Of a DNA stretch of 64,000 nt, positions 60,198 to 64,000 are shown piece after piece (position 1 is the stretch's first letter; the number at the start of each line of letters is the position of its first letter). The stretch lies in the NCBI GenBank assembly GCA_021405325.1, contig QWII01000072.1:1-64000 (forward strand). Direction: 5' to 3'. Under the pieces are notes generated by a model. The model ran no database searches and had not been told where the DNA came from. It saw nothing but the letters and a program-made list of their open reading frames with translations. The DNA is from Caldilinea sp. CFX5 (GTDB lineage Bacteria; Chloroflexota; Anaerolineae; Caldilineales; Caldilineaceae). The position numbers and the translations under genes were made by a program.

Positions 60198-60953
60198 TCA
60201 AACGAATTGTTCCTGATACTTCTGCACCCGCTGCGCAATCGTCGCCACCGGCGCCGTCCAGATGCGGTCGCGCTGGCGGGCGAGATAGGTGCATAGCTCT
60301 TCCAGATCACCCTGCGCCACATGCAAATGGCCGTCATTCACGCCGTGAAAGGTCAGGATTGCCCAGCGGCCTTGCGCCGCCGCCTGTTCCGCCAGCCCCA
60401 CCAACTCCGCCCCGGTCATCCGTTCACAGGGGGTTGACCAGAGATACCAGAGGTCACAATAACGGGGATCATTGGGCCGTTCCCCGCGCCCCCGCCCGGC
60501 GACACAATGTTTTGCCACCACCGGCACATAGCTCTGCCGCGTCGCCCCGCGCCCGACAAAGGGCTGGTAACAGGTGTAGCCATAGGAAGTGGCCGTCTGT
60601 TCGGGGATGACGGCGCTAATGCGGCGACCGGCTTCGACGATTTCTGCTTCAATGTCATCTAATGTCATCTCTTCCAGGCCGCGCCGACCGCTATCGGAGA
60701 TGAAGGCGAAGTTTTTCGAGCAGGGGTGGCTGACGGTGTGGTTGCCGATCTCGTGACCGGTCAAGGCGGCGGCGCGCCAGGGTTGCAATTGCTCCTGGTA
60801 GTTTTCGCGCGGGTTGACATAAAAGGTGGCATGGAGGCCATACTTATCTAACAGGGGAAGCGCAATGTTTAATTGGGAAGGAACGCCGTCGTCAAAGGTT
60901 AAGGAAAGCGCGCCCTGACAAGCATTGGGCCACGGTGTCGTAAGAGCATTCAT
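60198..60953 (-). CDS. Polysaccharide deacetylase family protein (NodB-like)
   Basis: The 251-residue protein has the NodB metal-site aspartates in LSLTFDDGVPS, the two histidines in GNHTVSHPC, and a C-terminal histidine in ILTFHGVNDGH. It should remove N-acetyl groups from a glycan such as peptidoglycan or chitin-like sugars. There is no signal peptide at the preferred start (GAGG upstream of 60953); the in-frame upstream extension to 61013 is not signal-like either. It may therefore act on small sugars in the cytoplasm. Confidence 0.88.
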   Translation of the reverse strand: MNALTTPWPNACQGALSLTFDDGVPSQLNIALPLLDKYGLHATFYVNPRENYQEQLQPWRAAALTGHEIGNHTVSHPCSKNFAFISDSGRRGLEEMTLDDIEAEIVEAGRRISAVIPEQTATSYGYTCYQPFVGRGATRQSYVPVVAKHCVAGRGRGERPNDPRYCDLWYLWSTPCERMTGAELVGLAEQAAAQGRWAILTFHGVNDGHLHVAQGDLEELCTYLARQRDRIWTAPVATIAQRVQKYQEQFV

Positions 60954-61308
60954 AAAAGCGCCTCGGTTGGTTGAAAAGAGAAGTAGACAATGGGTAACGC
61001 GGTTGGTCGGCATCTACCCCGGTTATTATAGCGAGGATTGCGGCAAAAAGCCAACAGCTTTTCCAGAGGGTCTATTTCAACTTCAGCTCACGCTCCCAGT
61101 TCTGCCATGGCGCCGCCGCGGCTAGTCAACTGACCAGGCGACAACTACCCAGATGCCTATGTGCGATAGAGGTAAGTTATGATAAAGTAAATCATCATTT
61201 CAACTTTTCCCCCTTTTAGTCAGGACCAGCGACAAACCCTATAGCCTCTGATCCGGATGACGTGTGTCAATTCCCTTGATGGGTGCCCAAACAAGTGGAG
61301 GTGGACCA
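60954..61308. other. 355-bp gap between divergent genes
   Basis: No gene, foldback or confident promoter was seen. The stretch 61160-61215 is AT-rich and may hold the promoter for the gene at 61309. Confidence 0.4.
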
Positions 61309-61668
61309 ATGAAAATCGTACTGGATCGTGCTTACTGTAATGCGGCGCTCTCCTTTTGCGCCCGCTGTTCGGCCGCGTTTTTCCAGCATCCGTTAGGTAC
61401 CGATCGGCCTTGTGTGGTCGATGTCATTGATGATGGTAACGATGAGTTACTGCACTTTGAAGTCAGGACTGACGGTCGTATCCTCGAATTCGATTTGACA
61501 AAGGAATTGCAGGAAGGGTTAGCCCTCGAAGGGTGGGAATTTTTGGCCGATTTCGAACCTGGCTTTTTCCGCTATGGCGCGGCCCAACGCTGGCGCGACC
61601 TGGCGAAGTTACCCGTGGGACATCACCAACCAATTGATGCCACCAACGTCATGGCGGTAGCGCCATAG
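61309..61668 (+). CDS. Small hypothetical protein with CxxC
   Basis: The 119-residue protein starts MKIVLDRAYCNAALSFCARC, with a Cys-x-x-Cys that could bind metal or be redox-active. The middle is acidic (VVDVIDDGNDELLHFEV), and the end is Trp/Phe-rich. GGAGGTGG lies just before the ATG at 61309. I recognise no family and neighbours give no function. Confidence 0.75.
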   Translation: MKIVLDRAYCNAALSFCARCSAAFFQHPLGTDRPCVVDVIDDGNDELLHFEVRTDGRILEFDLTKELQEGLALEGWEFLADFEPGFFRYGAAQRWRDLAKLPVGHHQPIDATNVMAVAP

Positions 61669-61708
61669 CCCGGCAGCATATTGAGCCGACTGGAACGACC
61701 TTGCGCGG

Positions 61709-61739
61709 CAAACCAGCTTTCTGGCAGAAAGCTGGTTTG
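61709..61739. terminator. 15-bp hairpin between convergent genes
   Basis: CAAACCAGCTTTCTG (61709-61723) pairs exactly with CAGAAAGCTGGTTTG (61725-61739) around a single base, so the tip opens slightly. It lies between convergent genes and likely terminates both. Confidence 0.8.
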
Positions 61740-61748
61740 TGGTTACAC

Positions 61749-62477
61749 TCATTGCACTGTCACCAGCGGCCGCAACTGTTCGAGGGTGCGCGCCCCAATG
61801 CCAGGCGCCCGTTCCAGATCATCCACCGTGGTATAGGGCCGGTTGGCAATGATGGCGGCTGCTTTGCTGGGGCCAATACCGGGCAATGATTCCAGGTCGG
61901 TGGCTGTGGCGGTGTTTAAATTAATCAGGCCGGCGCTTACACCGCTGCTTTGCTCACCAGCAGGGGCGCTGTCGGCGGCAACCCCGGAGACGCCGGTCGG
62001 CGGTTCCGGCGCGATATTGGCGGTTGTGGCAAGACTCGGCACATGCACCTGCGCCCCATCCCACAACGGTTCGGCCTGGTTGACAATGGCGGCGTTGGCT
62101 TCACCTGTAACCCCGCCGGCTGCGGTGATGGCGTCCGCGACCCGCGCCGTTGGTGACAGGCTGTAGATGCCGGTGCGCACAACGGCGCCGCTGACAAAGA
62201 CAATGATCGGCGCCGCCGTGGCGGTCGGCAATGGGGTGGCAGTCGGCGCGGCAGTCGGCGGCGGGTGGAGAACAATGGGGGGCGGATCAACGCGACGCAA
62301 CAGCAGCGTGCTGCCGCCGACCAGCACCAGGGCGGTCAATAGGCCGAGCAAGTAGGAAAAGCCGTGGAAAACGGTTGTTGGTTGGGCGGTAGTGTTTTGT
62401 GCAATAGTTGGCGGCGCCGGGTTTGTTCCGACGATGAACAATGGATCTGTAGGGGCGGATGGCGTTGCCTGTTTCAT
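61749..62477 (-). CDS. comEA: ComEA-like DNA-uptake protein
   Basis: The 242-residue protein has an N-terminal anchor (SYLLGLLTALVLVGGSTLLL), a Thr/Pro-rich linker, an SLBB domain (IIVFVSGAVVRTGIYSL, then ADAITAAGGVTGEANAAIVN) and a C-terminal helix-hairpin-helix pair (INLNTATATDLESLPGIGPS, APGIGARTLEQL). This is the classical ComEA layout for binding DNA outside the membrane. comEC is not in the window, so competence is not shown. Confidence 0.92.
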   Translation of the reverse strand: MKQATPSAPTDPLFIVGTNPAPPTIAQNTTAQPTTVFHGFSYLLGLLTALVLVGGSTLLLRRVDPPPIVLHPPPTAAPTATPLPTATAAPIIVFVSGAVVRTGIYSLSPTARVADAITAAGGVTGEANAAIVNQAEPLWDGAQVHVPSLATTANIAPEPPTGVSGVAADSAPAGEQSSGVSAGLINLNTATATDLESLPGIGPSKAAAIIANRPYTTVDDLERAPGIGARTLEQLRPLVTVQ

Positions 62478-62612
62478 AGCTTGTCTTCATGGTGTAGTTA
62501 ATTGTAAGGTTGGTGAATGCCTCCATCGTAACAAAAAATAAAGCAGCGACAAGCTACAATTGACGGAACTTGGCGCTGCTGAATGTTGGGAGATTGGGAG
62601 ATAAAGTGGTTG

Positions 62613-62683
62613 AGAGATAAAGAGATTGAGAGATTCAGAGATTGGGTAGGATAATCTCTGAATCTCTCAATCTCTTTATCTCT
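62613..62683. repeat. 31-bp perfect foldback, GAGATTGAGAGATT family
   Basis: Arms 62613-62643 and 62653-62683 are exact complements around nine bases. The words AGAGATAAAGAGATTGAGAG match the element at 41640 and the rest resembles 28803. Extra unpaired copies of the word lie to the left (62587-62612). Confidence 0.85.
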
Positions 62684-62689
62684 ATCACA

Positions 62690-63898
62690 TCACGGCGGAT
62701 TTTGAATGGACGCCGCTGCCGTCTGGCGAATCGCCAGTTGACCAAAGAGGACAAGCGCCTGGTCATCGTTCATGGGGTGGCTGAGACCGCCCCGCACATC
62801 GCGATAGTAGCGTTCCAGCGGCAGTTGTTTGGTCATGCTGGCGCCGCCGCCGACGCGCATACAGTGATCGACCGCTTCAATGGCGTTGTTGGTGGCGGTG
62901 AACTTGGCCGCAATGATGGTCGGGCTGAGTTCCAGGCGTTGATCGGGATGGCGTTCCCACAACGCGGCGCTGTGGTAGAGATGGGTTTCAGCCTGGTGGA
63001 TCAAGAGTTCCGCTTGACCCAGCCGCCGTTGGATGCTTTCCAGTTCGGCAATTGGTTTGCCCAAGGCCGTTGGCGTCCGTTCTTGAGCATAGCGGGCCGC
63101 GGTTTGGAGCGCCGCCACCGCGACACCCAGATAAACCGCACTCACCCCTAGCGCGAACCAGGCGTTGGCCTTGCCCTTCTGGTGGGGCTTGTCGGTGGCG
63201 CCGCGGCCCAGGATATAGTGGTTGGGCACAGAGACATCGTGCAACAGAATATCATGGCTGCCGGTGGTGCGCATGCCCATGGCATCCCACGTTTCGACAA
63301 TCTCTATCGCCGGATTAGCCGGCACGAGAAAGCGGGCTACATCTTCGCTGCCGTCATCCAGAACGGCGGGAATGATCATATAGTCGAGGGTGGGACTCAT
63401 GCTGGCAAAGTTTTTGCGGCCATTGAGCAACCAGGCCACTGGCTGATCGCCCCCTTCGTAGATGGGCTTGGCCCGTGTCTTCGGTTTGCCGCCGCGACTA
63501 GGGCTGCCTAGTTCCGGTTCGGTGGCGACGGAGTTGATCATCAGCCCCCGTTCCACGGCGTCGCGGCAAACCTGTGCCAGTAACGCTTCCGGCCAGCCGC
63601 CCGCCTCGAGTGCGCCGCCGATGGTTTGCATGTGCATGGTAACATTGAGCGCCGTGCTGCCGTCACCAATCGCCAGCGCCTCCATTGCCATCACGGTTTC
63701 CAGCAAGCCGGCGCCCCATCCGCCATAGGCTTCCGGGACAATCAAGGAGGGCAGACCGGCGGCGCGTACGTCGGCATAATTTTCAAAAGGAAAAGCGCCG
63801 GTACGGTCATACGCAGCGGCCCGTGCGGCAAAAGTAGCCGCCAGCTTTTGCGCAATGGCGATAAAGCGCTGCTGGCGTTCGGTGTAAGGGTAAAACAT
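62690..63898 (-). CDS. Acyl-CoA dehydrogenase family protein
   Basis: The 402-residue protein has the acyl-CoA dehydrogenase fold: an N-terminal helical domain (VPEAYGGWGAGLLETVMAME), the middle beta domain (WLLNGRKNFASMSP, WDAMGMRTTGSHDILLHDVS) and a C-terminal four-helix domain (YLGVAVAALQTAARYAQERT). The catalytic glutamate site is not clear by eye. The sequence also resembles flavin-dependent monooxygenases and desulphurisation enzymes of this superfamily, so the substrate is open. Confidence 0.88.
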   Translation of the reverse strand: MFYPYTERQQRFIAIAQKLAATFAARAAAYDRTGAFPFENYADVRAAGLPSLIVPEAYGGWGAGLLETVMAMEALAIGDGSTALNVTMHMQTIGGALEAGGWPEALLAQVCRDAVERGLMINSVATEPELGSPSRGGKPKTRAKPIYEGGDQPVAWLLNGRKNFASMSPTLDYMIIPAVLDDGSEDVARFLVPANPAIEIVETWDAMGMRTTGSHDILLHDVSVPNHYILGRGATDKPHQKGKANAWFALGVSAVYLGVAVAALQTAARYAQERTPTALGKPIAELESIQRRLGQAELLIHQAETHLYHSAALWERHPDQRLELSPTIIAAKFTATNNAIEAVDHCMRVGGGASMTKQLPLERYYRDVRGGLSHPMNDDQALVLFGQLAIRQTAAASIQNPP

Positions 63899-64000
63899 AG
63901 GCGACTCCGCTTCGTCTGCGTCAGATACCTACCAAGTCCGCTCCCGCCGGATGTAGCTGGGAGCGGCGTCATTATGATCATTGTAGCACTCTTTACACTT

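Noticed and set aside
1..64000. tRNA, rRNA or other standard RNA genes
   Set aside because: The intergenic gaps were read for cloverleaf arms, 3' CCA contexts and conserved rRNA strings. None was convincing; the hairpins found are simple foldbacks.

Overview
The window reads as a chromosomal segment of a moderately GC-rich bacterium, most likely a member of the Chloroflexota (Anaerolineae/Caldilineae-like). This is an inference from gene content: a plant-type MGDG-synthase-like glycosyltransferase, a LysM/L,D-transpeptidase protein, an S41 protease with a GTGTVL motif, eukaryote-type D-amino-acid oxidase, phytanoyl-CoA dioxygenase, RraA and Gfo/Idh enzymes, and two five-part family-5 ABC importers. 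No rRNA, tRNA, CRISPR array, phage or plasmid genes were seen. About 55 intact protein genes, three broken genes and two non-autonomous mobile elements are supported.

Layout. 0-12.5 kb: envelope and housekeeping genes (glycosyltransferase, response regulator, S41 protease, obg-nadD, LysM L,D-transpeptidase, AIR-synthase-like protein, D-amino-acid oxidase, EamA transporter, PhyH dioxygenase with a small partner). 12.8-18.7 kb: a dabA-dabB inorganic-carbon/proton module with an upstream AAA ATPase carrying an OmpR-type DNA-binding tail. 18.8-29 kb: minus-strand hydrolytic and catabolic genes (dienelactone hydrolase, UPF0158-nucleotidyltransferase fusion, penicillin-acylase-like amidase, RraA, M28 peptidase, 3-hydroxyisobutyrate-dehydrogenase-like, alpha/beta hydrolase, queuosine-precursor transporter), interrupted by an IS200/IS605-like element without transposase. 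29-36 kb: phosphotransferase, MFS pump, luciferase-like monooxygenase, two SDR enzymes flanking hicBA, and an HNH nuclease pair. 36-42.7 kb: first peptide-type ABC importer, with the binding protein divergent from the permease/ATPase genes and two consensus promoters between them. 42.7-51 kb: a decayed MFS gene, an ECF sigma factor with a zinc-ribbon tail, an intact MFS gene, a P-loop fragment, two acetyltransferases (one fused to AraC), a Phd/RelE toxin-antitoxin operon with promoter and operator, and a DEAD-box helicase. 51-60 kb: a decayed glycosidase-like gene and the second ABC importer followed by a Gfo/Idh dehydrogenase, probably a carbohydrate uptake operon. 60-64 kb: polysaccharide deacetylase, a small Cys-containing protein, ComEA and an acyl-CoA dehydrogenase.

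The most striking feature is not a gene. Most intergenic gaps, including gaps between genes of the same ABC operon, hold a long near-perfect inverted repeat (arms usually 15-31 bp) built from short iterated words, with different sequences from site to site but a few recurring word families and one recurring loop (TCGACARGCTC). More than 30 are listed. One has been split by a 67-bp miniature element with a 5-bp target duplication. Together they suggest a genome-wide hairpin system for 3' ends and operon punctuation.
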